This document shows positions 45,929-56,340 of a stretch of 64,000 bases of DNA, piece after piece (within the stretch, counting starts at the first letter, position 1; each line of letters opens with the position of its first letter). A program made the translations under genes and the position numbers. The stretch is from Eupeodes corollae. Lineage: Eukaryota > Arthropoda > Insecta > Diptera > Syrphidae. Below the pieces are notes generated by a model, which made no database searches, was not told the DNA's origin, and saw only the letters and a list, made by a program, of their open reading frames with translations. The stretch is from assembly GCF_945859685.1 (NCBI RefSeq), contig NC_079147.1, positions 308,076,485-308,140,484 on the forward strand. The letters are read 5' to 3'.

Positions 45929-46214
45929 TAAAGCCTAGTACATACTTCCTCGTGAAGTGAACGTTCGCCAGTGGAGAAAGTGAACTTTTGACATTGCTCA
46001 CTGGTACACACTTGTGAGTACACGTTGTGAACATGCGGAAACCAAATGTCAAAGCTTCACCAACAGTTCCCGTACATTTTGCACGTGAATTGCCCGTGAA
46101 CGAAAACTCTCCACTTTGTTCTCCACTCAGCTTCACGAGCAACTTCACGGGTGAACCAAAAACTGAAATTTGTATGGGTTCACGAGATGGTTCACAAGTA
46201 TGTACTAGGCTTAA
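45929..46214. mobile_element. MITE family M2 with perfect 16-bp TIRs and TAA duplication
   Basis: AGCCTAGTACATACTT (45932-45947) is the exact reverse complement of AAGTATGTACTAGGCT (46196-46211). TAA flanks both sides (45929-45931 and 46212-46214), fitting a PIF/Harbinger-type target. The 280-bp element is non-coding. Its interior is dense in TTCACG/CGTGAA and GTGAAC motifs on both strands, forming long imperfect self-complementarity. The 122-codon reverse and 75-codon forward frames here are artefacts of that structure. Confidence 0.85.
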
Positions 46215-46219
46215 ACCTA

Positions 46220-47310
46220 AATCCCCAATAGAAGACGACGACAACGTTAGGTAGCACAATTCTTAAAAGATCTCCTTGAATTAAAAAACACGTTTTCAAT
46301 CCATGGTGTGTATTCAAACAAAAACAAATCATATACGAGTTTAATATTATGATCAAAGAAAGAAAAAAAAGAAAAAGAAATAATGATAACAAAAAAGCAG
46401 AAAGAAAAATAAAACTGAAAAACAACAAACATACGATATTCGAAAACGATACGATACGATGGCGGAGCGTAGCGTAATGTTTGCCTCTGTTGGTTGTTGT
46501 TTACTATTTGCTCAACTTAACGACCCGATAATAGTCTACAACAAGTCAAAGAAAGAAAACCCGTTGTAAGTCGGCGGTGGTGGTGGTGGCGACGGAGGCA
46601 CCGGCAGTGGTATTGATAGAAGAGGGCTGCAGACGTTACGGACGCATCCATAGGAATTACTAAATTCACAAGAAAATCGCTGAATTTCTGGCGAAAAACA
46701 ACACAACACGATCGCACAGATGTACCTTTGTATATAGCGGCCTATAGGTCTATACGAACGGAATATAAAACGATCAACAATCATCGGTCTCGGTCCTGGA
46801 AATAGTGGATACACTCATCGTTCGAGGTCTGCAGAGGTGACACCTCTCTAGCACCTTAGGCAAACCACCAAACACCAAAGGTAGACAGTTGTGTATAGCC
46901 TAAGCTGGGTGTAATGAGTACGAGCGCAGGGGGTTGCTTTGTAACAGTTGGACAGCGTTGACAATGAATTGATTGATAAACAACAAACTCAAGACCCCAA
47001 GCCTGTATTGTATATAAAATACATAATAGGAAGGTATAGAGTCAAACAAATAACTTGGCTTCGACGATGGATTTCCAGAATGTGGGGCCAAAAAGGGGTG
47101 AACAAAAAATGTTCTTTCAATCTTTAAAAATAAGTAATTTCTTTAGAAAATTCCAGACAATTTAAGACTATTGAAAGTTTGTTTGGAAATCAATCTTCAA
47201 AAAGTGACATTCGTCGATTCCGTGCAGACCAAGACCTACAAGCGCTTTCTAAACGTAAAATAAAGCGTTGTTCAATTGACAAGCTACCCGAGTTAAAAGC
47301 ACGTTTAAAT
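46220..47310. other. Single-copy intergenic DNA
   Basis: It contains A/G-rich and T-rich stretches (46360-46400) and a GGT/GGC-rich run (46570-46620). Overlapping frames on the reverse strand are low-complexity. No gene recognised. Confidence 0.35.
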
Positions 47311-47319
47311 GATAACATT

Positions 47320-48335
47320 TTTTTTATAAAAATGAGTGTTCGTTACGGAAATGTCAAGCGCATTGAGCCCATTTTACGGTAGACGTGGTGGCCTTCAGTC
47401 GGATCTTCAACATTTGGTGGCCAAATTTGAGTAAACAATCAGCAAACGCTCGCAAACTCAAGGAACGAAAGATCGGCAAAGAACATCAACGCGGTCCTTG
47501 AAAGTGTATAGGAGAACCCGAGGTGGTCTATTTTTCGCCGTGCACAAGAACTCGGCCTTTCGCGGACTTCAACTTGGCAAAGTTTGCGTTGGGTGGGACT
47601 TGGGCTTACTACCGTACAAGATCCAACTGACCCTGGAGCTCAAAGTTCATGACCATAGACAACGCCATTTGTTTGCCGACTGGGTTATGAATCTTTTGGA
47701 AGATGACCCTAATTTTGGCAGAAAAATCCTCTTTATTGACGAGGCGCATTTTTAGATAAATGGCTGTGTACCCGTGGCATGATGGTTAGTTCGTTGGACT
47801 GTCATGCAGGGGGTCTTGGGTTCAATCCCTGCCTGTGCCACCTTAATTTAAAAAAAATTAATTTTCGCGGGTACTGCCTCTTGCGAGGAATTGACAAATC
47901 CTTCAAAAGTAATTCTTGTCATGAAAAAGTGCTTTCTCAAACTAGCCGTTTGGATTCGGCCTAAAATTGTAGGTCCCTTCCATTCCTGACAACAGTACTC
48001 GCACACAGGAACGGTTGAGAGTTGTAAGTCACTAGGCCCTGGTTCACAACTGACTTTTGCGCCACCCCATTTGATTTTGTTTTGGCGGTGTTAATAAACA
48101 AAAATGCAGTATATGGGACCATACCAACTCCGCTAGAATTTTTGCTGTGGGGTTTATTGAAGTCATAAACCACAATCGATTCTTTGCCCTAAAGGTGAAC
48201 ATAACACAAGCCATCTGTCAAATTCAGCCGAATCTATGGGGAAGGTTAATTGGAAACTGGACCACTCGGATTCGTGCCACCTTAAGAAGCCGAGGTGGGC
48301 ATTTGAATAATGTCATATTCCAAACTTAATGACTT
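47320..48335 (+). mobile_element. DD41D-type mariner remnant interrupted by a SINE
   Basis: Forward frames give an N-terminal DNA-binding part (QHLVAKFE-like, about 47405-47430), NINAVLESV, a second HTH (RAQELGLSRTSTWQSL), KIQLTLELKVHDHRQRHLFA, DWVMNLLEDDPNFGRKILFI and DEAHF (first Asp, near 47743). The SINE then interrupts at NGCV/NKQKCSIW. After it the sequence jumps directly to TPLEFLLWGLLKS, so the region with the second Asp is deleted. The third catalytic residue reads Glu (PLE) instead of Asp. The C-terminus ends NWTTRIRATLRSRGGHLNNV. Several frameshifts and stops are present. Terminal repeats were not identified. Confidence 0.8.
47761..48091 (+). mobile_element. tRNA-derived SINE, copy 3 (full-length form)
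   Basis: The 313-bp body (47770-48082) is flanked by TGGCTGTGT (47761-47769) and TGGCGGTGT (48083-48091), a 9-bp duplication with one mismatch, located inside a mariner transposase. The tRNA-like head contains GGTTCAATCCC (47820-47830). It includes the internal segment (about 47919-47969) absent from copy 1, so it represents the longer subfamily. It ends with CCCATTTGATTTTG. Its insertion postdates the mariner. Confidence 0.88.
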
Positions 48336-48679
48336 TAATGGCTGAATCACAAACACGCTTCAGCTTCAGCTTCGACTACGTTACGATGGGCCTTCTTCGA
48401 GGTTGTTTTGAATGACATTTCTATTATTTTAATTCCACCAAAAAGCAAATATTTTGTTTGTTGACATTATTTTACAGCTGTTGAGCTGTCAGACAAAGCA
48501 AATGTTCAGATAATTGAACTAGAGCTTCCGTTTGGAGTCACATTACTTTACATTACGTTCTTTTCCTTACGATTTTCAAACGGAACGTGAGGTCGAAGCT
48601 CCATTGTGATAGCACGCATTGAATTCCTATGGCTGAACTTGTAAACGTCAGGTGAAGCGTGTTTGTGATTCAGCCATAA
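48336..48679 (-). mobile_element. PIF/Harbinger-type MITE (family M1), copy 2
   Basis: 338-bp element (48339-48676) starting TGGCTGAATCACAAACACGC and ending with the inverted GCGTGTTTGTGATTCAGCCA. Flanks are TAA on both sides (48336-48338 and 48677-48679). It is the reverse-oriented relative of the element at 16314-16662. The terminal 20 bp are perfectly inverted here, better preserved than in copy 1. Non-coding. Confidence 0.88.
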
Positions 48680-50385
48680 AATATTCAATATTTCGCCTTT
48701 CAAATATTTTGTTATTACCTCACACACAGCTTGTTTGATTCCATTTCAAACATATACCCGTCCTTATTGAATAACCTTTCAGTTTTTTTACTAAGACAAC
48801 TGTGACAACTTTAAAAGACTTTTTTTGCACTTACTCTAGGTCCGCCGTGGACGTTACTCCTGACAATAACTATTGATAAATGTGTCTAAAAATGATGAAA
48901 TTCTAAACATTAAAATGTTTTAAACAATCTTAAACAATGGACGCATCCAAAACAAATCTAAAACCAACAGCATTCAGGGATAAAAAAAAAAGATTTACAC
49001 GTAGTTTAAGAGTGTCGGCAGTTTTCATAAGCAAACTAACAAATTTCAGAGAATCTGTCAAACATCTAAAATGAAGTCCCACACTTAAGACCGCACTGTC
49101 TGATCACCATCCGTGAAGACCAAACCGCCACAGCACTCGATCTCCAATCCCAAGTACAATAACAAACCGCACCTCTTTTTGTGTCGTTTTCTTAAAGGTT
49201 TCTTTTTTTATATCTTTTAGATTTTGTTTGCTTTTTTGTTACATGATTTTTTGTTTTGTTTTTTAACTTTTTGTTTTGTTGTTCTTTCGTTTGGATTGCT
49301 TTGCTTCAACAAAAGGTGTCTTATAGCTTCAGGCCATTTGACTTTAAAGCAACAAAAACTAAAACCTCTTTTCTTTACTCGGAGACCAGTTTGTAAGGAG
49401 TGCGGACAGAAGACCCCTATATACCTGTAGGTTAGGTATACCAATCCAAATCCAACTTCATTACTCAGTCGAGTCGATCGTCGAACGTCTCAAGTCAAGT
49501 CAGTCAGTCGTTCGTCCGTCCGGCCGTCTCGTCTGTCTGTCTGTCGGCTGTTTAGAGTAGCCTCAAGCGCTTATAATGGTGACTTAAAAGTAAACCCATT
49601 GCCCAGGTAGAGATAAAAACTTATCTTGCTTTATGTACAAAGAGTGTTATAATGGAAAACGGCGGCTACTGTCTTCCGCGCTTTGTCACCTAATGGGTTC
49701 AAAATAGATGTTTAAAGGGGATTAGGCGGGGAAATTGAGGTGCGGTGGTTAGCCTATACCCTACCTTACCCTACCCATTCTATCTTTATACTCTTTGGTC
49801 TTTTGAGATACTTGTTTGGATTTATTTTTGTTTTTATTTTTTATTATACAATATTTTGTTCGTGTATCTATGCCTATTTATTTTACTTAGTTTGTTTTTA
49901 ACTAAATAAATAGAAAAACACAACTATCTTAAGAAAACAAAAATTACCCTCCGATGAGTACATGTATGTAAGTACACATTGAGATACACTTAACGACCCA
50001 ATAGAAAATTGTTCAACTTTGCGATTTTCCTAGGAAATTTTTATTTTGTACTTCGGTAGGTGAATTTTTTTTGGTTGAAGATTGAAGAATACTCTTCTCA
50101 TTGTAACAAGTTTCAAAATACTTCCAGGTTAACATGAAAAAGACTACTCAAATGACATGGTCATTTCGTGATTTCGAATTTAAAAAAAAAATAAAGGCTC
50201 TAAATGTCTATCGTGTGGTATCCCAGAATTATTTTTAACTATTAGAATCATTGTCAAATTACTTTGATGGCAAAAATGTCTTCAATAAGAAGGTGTATGA
50301 TCTTAAATACTTTAGACGTTGTAACAAATTTCTCCAAACTTCAAAATTATTCTAATAATTCTATTTAAAAGAAAATTGCTAATAA
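48680..50385. other. Single-copy intergenic DNA with a GTC-repeat stretch
   Basis: 49480-49560 is rich in CAGTC/GTC/GTCTGTC repeats and less AT-rich, resembling insect 5'UTR-like DNA. No open frame, TATA box or convincing Inr/DPE pair supports a gene. The remainder is AT-rich without features. Confidence 0.35.
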
Positions 50386-50389
50386 AGCT

Positions 50390-51053
50390 TTAAGCTGACG
50401 TCTTCTTAAGTGCCAAAGTGCTGTGTTGCTCAGTCACCAGAATGGTAGTAGTCAGGAGAGTCTTGGCAATGCTGGCACTGGTTTTCGATACATTGTGTTG
50501 GTGGCAGAGAACTTCGAGATAGATCTCTGGCGATTGTAGCCGTTCGACGTTGTACCTTCTCCCAGAACCTCCCGGTTTTGCCTTGGCTACAACGAGGTAG
50601 TGGTCCGAGTTAGTTCCTAGTAAAGTTCGGACATCCATGATTCTGGAAGCGTGTTTGGCGTCGATCGCAATATGGTCAATCTGGTTGACGGTAGATTGAT
50701 CTGGAGAAATCCAAGTACCTTTGGCGATGTTGAGATGTGGAAAACGCGTACTGGCTACCATGACGTTTCGCCCCGCAGCAAAATCTATGAGCCTGAATCT
50801 GTTGTCGGCAGTGTTGTCATGCAGGCTGTTCTTCCCGATTATTCCACCAAAGATGTCTTCACTTCTTAGCTTGGCATTAAAATCGCCCATGGACTATTTT
50901 AATATCGTAGCTAGGACACTGCTCATATGTTTTGACTAAGAGTTTGAAGAACATATCTATGGTGACGTCGTCTTTCTCTATGAAGCTTTTACGTGGCCAG
51001 GAAGTCACCCCGATGGCACAACCCCCAACCTGGAGGGCCAGATCCTAAGTATA
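50390..51053 (-). mobile_element. RTE-like LINE, AP-endonuclease remnant (part 1)
   Basis: A 166-codon reverse frame (50390-50890) starts MGDFNAKLRSEDIFGGIIGK, the GDFNA motif of APE-type LINE endonucleases. It continues DFAAGRNVMVASTRFPHLN, DQSTVNQIDHIAID (the IDH motif) and LLGTNSDHYLVVAKAKP (the SDH motif). Upstream, one frame away, the translation WPRKSFIEKDDVTIDMF and KTYEQCPSYDIKIV continues the domain toward its N-terminus up to the Tc1 insertion at 51053. A one-base shift separates the two at the GDFNA site. Downstream of SDHY the frame ends at 50390 without RT, so the element is 3' truncated or rearranged. Confidence 0.8.
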
Positions 51054-52488
51054 CAGTGGTGGAAAGATAAATAGCACTCATACCTATAAATGTTTATAAA
51101 ACGTTTTTAAATAAAAATAAGCCGAATTTGAATATTATTGTTTTTTTTTTTAATATTTACATTTGAACGTAAAAAGATAATTCAATACAAATTTTCAATA
51201 TTATGTAAAAGATAATAACAATAAAATAAAAAAGGAATTCGAAGGTTCAAAAATGGGTGGAAATGTTAATAGCACCCATAAGCAAAAACACAATAACTGA
51301 TGAGAAATTAGCACATAATAGTTATTTTTTGTATTTAATATTTAGTAGGGTACCCTTTATTTTCCAAAACTGCCTTAAGTCTCCTTGGTAAACTTTCTAC
51401 AAGTTTTTGGCAACGAATTGTTGGGATGGAAAACCAGGCTTCTTGAATTGATGTCCATAAGTGGTTTAAATTTCTAATTTGTTTTTGTTTTAAACGCTTG
51501 TCAACATCGTTCCACAGATTTTCAATCGGATTTAGATCCGGACTCTGGGCAGGCCAACTTAAAATCTGAATTTGGTTCTCTCGAAGCCATGCCTTGACTG
51601 ATTTAGCTGTATGTTTTGGGTCATTGTCGTGGACAAATCTCCAAGTTAAGGGTAAATTTTCGAACGCAAAAGGTTCCATATTATTTTGTAAAATATCCCT
51701 GTACTGATACTGATCCATCCTACCAGATACTCTTACTATCGGTCCAACACCGTGCCACGAAAATGCTGCCCACACCATAATGTTGCCGCCACCGTGTTTA
51801 ATGGTCTTCATGGTATATTTTGGATTAAACTCTTGACCTTTAGGGCGACGAACGTAGATTTTGCCATCAGACCCAAATCTATTAAACTTCGATTCGTCAC
51901 TCCACAGGACATTTTTCCAAAATTGTAGCGGCTTTCGTAGATGTTCCTTGGCAAAAGCTAAACGTTTTTTTAAGTTTGTTGTTGAAACAAGCGGCTTTCT
52001 TCTCGCAATGCAGCCATGTAGTCCTGCTTTGATCGCATTATATACCACTTTTTGGAACATCCCAAATCATTTGCAATGTCAAGAATACGTCTTCCATTTT
52101 CAAACATGTTGAAAATGACAATTCTCTTTTCTTTTGAACAATGAATACCTCTTCCCATTATTAAATCTAATACAAAATTATTAAGAATCGGTTTAGTTAA
52201 CTAAATAAAATTGAACTTACAAAGAAAAAATGGTTAAAATTATTGTATTTGAAAAAAAACGCAACTGGTGCTATTTATTTATCCATGTGATTTCACAGGT
52301 TACACAACTAAAACGACGCCATATTACTTTGTGCTTCACTTAAATGATAAAAAAGATACCGTTATGTGCTCAGGGATGTCACATGTGGTTGCTGACAAAT
52401 AAAATTTAAATCAGTTTTAATTTAGTGGAAAATATGTATGAGTTATATGGAAGCATATAATAGTGCTATTTAGTTTTCCGCCACTGTA
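51052..52488 (-). mobile_element. Tc1-like (DD34E) transposon with both ends, nested in the LINE
   Basis: The element spans 51054-52486 (1,433 bp), flanked by TA on both sides (51052-51053 and 52487-52488). The terminal repeats match at 22 of 25 positions (left CAGTGGTGGAAAGATAAATA, right reads CAGTGGCGGAAAACTAAATA inverted). A related internal motif lies about 200 bp inside each end (near 51255 and 52265; both contain TAATAGCACC or AAATAGCACC), giving an IR/DR layout. The transposase gene occupies 51335-52158 on the minus strand and is defective, so the element could at most be moved in trans. Confidence 0.92.
51335..52158 (-). pseudogene. Tc1-like transposase with N-terminal deletion and frameshift
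   Basis: The start codon at 52156-52158 opens MGRGIHCSKEKRIVIFNMFE and NGRRILDIANDLGCSKK, the first HTH. A single missing base near 52055 shifts the frame; the sequence continues in the second frame as VVYNAIK and then directly AGLHGCIARRKPLVS. The rest of the paired-like DNA-binding domain (roughly 60 residues in relatives) is deleted. The catalytic domain is otherwise intact to 51335: D in NVLWSDESKF, D in FVHDNDPKHTA and E in SPDLNPIENLW, with 34 residues between the last two, the Tc1 DD34E signature. It ends ENKGYPTKY. Confidence 0.9.
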
Positions 52489-52700
52489 ACTCCACGGATA
52501 GGGAGCCGGATAAAACCGCTTCCTATAGGCCTGGGCTCCTAATAAGTCAAAGAAGCCCTATAAGGTGTTCACTAAGTAGTTCAACCTTATACTGAAACTG
52601 TAGACGCTACCGTTGATTCTTCCGCTGCCGTCTGGATAAGGAGAGGTGCCTTAGTGGAAATACCTCTCCCCCCTCTCTTGTTTGCTGCCCCCAACAACTT
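52489..52700 (-). mobile_element. RTE-like LINE (part 2, upstream of endonuclease)
   Basis: The flank on the far side of the Tc1 insertion. Removing the Tc1 and one TA joins it in line with part 1. It has higher GC than the neighbourhood and is probably the 5' leader or N-terminal region of the same LINE. No clear protein motif is visible here. Confidence 0.45.
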
Positions 52701-54480
52701 TCCACCGTTTTTAACATATACTCGTTTTCTGGTTCGAAATTCTACATGATTACTCAAAAATATATTGATTTTTTATTATAAAATTGCTGAAAATTTGCAC
52801 AGATTAATGTAGACAGACGTCAAACTCATGAAAAATCAACAATGTGACGTGTTCAAATGAACTTAATACATTACTAACGCCGTTCATGAGGAAGAAGCGG
52901 CTTTTAGGTTATGCACACAGTGCTACGAGTATATAAAGGTTTAACATTTTAAAAGCTGATTTTTTTTTAAATTCAATTCAATTCACTTTCTATCCTAAAA
53001 TTTGAATCTTTTGATAACCAGTAAAATATCAATTATCAGGTTTTTCGAAAAGAAATCGTTTGAACAAGTCTTAAAGTGACAGTTTGAGAAACAAAAAAAA
53101 AAACAAATGAAACAAACCTAAATATGGAAATGGGACGAATTATTTTGAAATGTCACAAACTCAGATGTAATATGGATTAAGAAAATAACTAAATGATAAA
53201 GCTGTCATTTGGTGATATTTTAAGAGATAGAAAAATTCTTAAATTTGTTTCTGAGAATATGTTTGGATTAATGACACAAATAATCATTTTCGAAATAAAA
53301 ACATAATGTATGTACTTAATATCTAAATCTGTTATATTATTCCATCAGCAAATGTGGCATTCTACCTAATGCGTATTTTACCCGATATTCAAATCGGCAA
53401 ATACCCTACTTAAACCAGTATTCAAATTCTGCTATTGAATTGCCTTTCTAAAGAATTAAAAATTATCCTGGGTTATCAATCACAATTCCATCTCACAATC
53501 GGAGTTTATCTTCATCAATCATAAATTCAGAAAAAAAATAAGTAAAACGTAATGCAGAAGCGTTTTATCATGTAAACACTTTTCTTTTGATTGACGATCA
53601 AGATACAAAATTTTTCTGCGTATTCAAATAAGCGAGAAGCTCTTAAGAGACTTGTCTTTTAATTCTTAAAAAAATACAAATCGTGATTGATAAGCATTCA
53701 AATTAGGGAACAACACTAAATCCGATTCCGACAGATGTCGGAAGAAGGACTTACACATATTCCTGTATTAATTTTCACACCTCTCACCTTCATTAAACCC
53801 TCCATAATTTTGGTTAATCTTTTCCGAATTCCGAGTAAGAACTCATTGAAACCACTCATCAGATCATTAATTCAGTCAACTAAATCTTCATTGGCGGTCT
53901 TTGTCGTCGTCGTCATCGTCGTCTTAGGATTTGAGATTTCCTTCTTTAAAAATACCCAGATACTCAAAGTAACCCAAAAATCGTAGATATCTTCTCGCTG
54001 TTTCCAAAAAAACAAGCAACTGATTAAAATTTAATTCGACACCGCAGCGAATGATAAAATTATATATTTTTTCTTACATGTCGTTTATTCAATTATCCCG
54101 CACCGCAAAGAATGACACAAGAAAAAAAGAAAAACTTTTACGAATAAAAGACAATCCGCCCTTTTGTCCCTTACGTCATCGTTACTCTTTTTCGCCCTTT
54201 TGTTAAGGATGACAACCTTTCGAAAAAAAAACTTTTACAAAAGAACCCTCGGGTTTCTTGAAAGATCTTCTTTTTCTTGTCTTCTTTTTTCTTGTGACCT
54301 TTTGCTAATTGTAATTTAATATCCTACCATCATTTTGTATTTGCGGAAAGGATAATGTCCTCTAGGATGTTAATTGTTACCAGCAGGGGCACATTCAATC
54401 CTTGACTACTGTTTAGCCAGCCCTGCGCTTTTTCAATGGAACACAAGACACAGAATTGATAAAATAAATTGAAGGAGAAG
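52700..54480. other. Single-copy intergenic DNA
   Basis: No repeats or genes recognised. The 83-codon forward frame 53735-53986 includes a GTCGTCGTC run coding a Val-rich stretch and is unconvincing. Confidence 0.35.
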
Positions 54481-54505
54481 ATACAAAAAGAAGAAACTTC
54501 TCAAA

Positions 54506-54859
54506 ATGACAGTTTTCTTCTTTTGTATATTTTTGTTGTTGTTGTTGTTGGTGGTGCCTGTCCGTCATTTTGAATGCATCAGTGTCAGTCCATCTCCGTT
54601 ACAAAAAAGGTTGACTTACTTTTTTCTTTCAAAGTTATACAAAACTTCCATCACCACAAGGGTTACACGAACGGACTATGCGACACGGACGGACGGACGA
54701 TGCTGTTGCGATGGGAATTCGTTGCATTTCGCATTGTTTGACACTTTCGGGAATTGTCAAGAATATGTATTCGAAAACTACGAATGTCAGACGACAAGAG
54801 GTGCGGTGAAGGTGCCCAGTACCCAGTATACCAGAAATACAAGATTCTGTCTTTGGTGA
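54506..54859 (+). CDS. Doubtful 117-codon frame with signal-peptide-like start
   Basis: It begins MTVFFFCIFLLLLLLVVPVR, a hydrophobic stretch that would score as a secretion signal, followed by several Cys (a CCC at about residue 82 and further Cys). However, the leucines come from a TTG/GTT trinucleotide run at 54532-54552. A longer reverse frame (54635-55306) overlaps it. Neither has a recognised domain, splice site or promoter. The call is a candidate small secreted protein at low confidence; chance is the better explanation. Confidence 0.12.
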   Translation: MTVFFFCIFLLLLLLVVPVRHFECISVSPSPLQKRLTYFFLSKLYKTSITTRVTRTDYATRTDGRCCCDGNSLHFALFDTFGNCQEYVFENYECQTTRGAVKVPSTQYTRNTRFCLW

Positions 54860-56340
54860 TGTCCTGCTCCTGATCAGAAAGAATACAAAAAAAAGTGTAA
54901 AGCTTGACCAACGAACAGAGGGTCGCCGCCGCCGCTGCTTCTGGCTGTTTGGTTCCTTTTTGCGTCCTTTATTTGTTTTCTTTTCTTCTTCATTCTTTTT
55001 TTTTTGTTGGAAACAGTTTTTGACATGAATGCATGACGCCTTTAGAAATTGCAAGATAACAAAAGTGCAAATGTCAAATGGGACTGTCATCTCTGGTGGT
55101 ACGTATATGTGTGGTGAAGGTGACAGCAGTCGCAATGGCTCACTTGTCACATTGGTTTGGTAGTTGAAGCTGGCCCACCTCCGAATTCGAATCCATCTCC
55201 ACAATAAGGCTGCTGTTGCTGCAGCTGACTGAACCATTGAAGACTGGACCGAGCAAAAGTTAAGGGGGTAGAAATTGAAAAATAAAAGTAAAACGATCAA
55301 AAACACAATCGAAAGGAATCAAAAGAAGATAGCGAGAGCAATGACAACGCTGTCGAATGTTCTTGGAATGTGTCAAAGAGTTAGATTGAATTTCATCCAT
55401 GACACAAAAAAAATGGTACCTATCTACCTATGAATTTTATTTTGTCGTTTGAAAAATAAAAATCTCATGTTTCATATATTGGAATGGAAGAATTTTGGGG
55501 ACAGTTGAATTGAAAATACATAGACGTTTCAAGTCAATTCGTGGCTTTAAAAAGAACTCAATTTGGTTACAAAGAGCAAAAGTTCTGTTCAAAATGGAGG
55601 AATGGAAATTTTCTGAGAACTATTGTAACGTTTTAGGTATGTTTGTTCGATACTAAGCAGAGCACTATTGGTCGAAAATGAGTGACATTTCAAATTAATA
55701 GGTCCGTTTCCTAGAAGACCAGATTTATGTTTGCTCCGTTTTTTTCACGACACGTCACTTTTTATATATGCTCAGATGAACCATTTTTTTAAATAGAAAT
55801 TAGTATTTTACTAGTTAGAAAATTGTAGTAGATTGTTAAATATTTAGTAATTTTTTAACTTGTTAAATAGGCTGTTCAAAATTGTGTGTTCAATCAGTAT
55901 TAGAAATACTTTTTTTGGAAATGTCTATAAATGACAATTTAGGAATTATTCGTGACATCATATTAAAATTTTATTTTCATTAATTTTATTTATAAATATT
56001 TTTATATGGATAATTGCATATAGCATTGTTCTGTACGAAATCATTGAAAATCACGAAAGCTGAACTGGACTATTGGAAATTTTTACCCATGCAAAGTCTT
56101 CATTTCTCAATAATCGATATGAATTGAGAAGTGAAATGCCACATATTTTTCGTGCAAAAAGAGCACTAACAAATTTGTATTCACCAAAATGAAAACGAAC
56201 CTTAAAAATTATTTTGCCATCTTGGAAGCACTAAAGACAATTCAACAGTTATAAATATATATTTTTTTAGATATTTGTTTAATATAATAGAAGTATAAAT
56301 AGAACGCTATATTGCACATTTGGCATCACTGGTAGTGTTA
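54860..56340. other. Single-copy intergenic DNA
   Basis: No gene or clear repeat recognised. AT-rich toward the right. Confidence 0.35.

Noticed and set aside
45891..46259. 122-codon reverse and 75-codon forward frames
   Set aside because: Both fall on the MITE at 45932-46211 and reflect its self-complementary repeats.
49480..49610. Possible promoter and first exon (CAGTC-rich stretch, CAGGTAGAG donor-like site)
   Set aside because: TCAGTC occurs but no DPE or TATA at the right spacing, no open frame, and the repeats explain the motif density.
53850..53880. Further hammerhead (CTGATGA on the minus strand)
   Set aside because: The core heptamer is present but no GAAA with stem II and stem III partners follows. 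The same applies to CTGATGA at 1091, 5059, 12595, 16518 and 51298.
54635..55306. 223-codon reverse frame
   Set aside because: The translation is rich in Phe/Leu, Lys and Arg runs from simple sequence, overlaps another frame and shows no domain, splice or promoter support.
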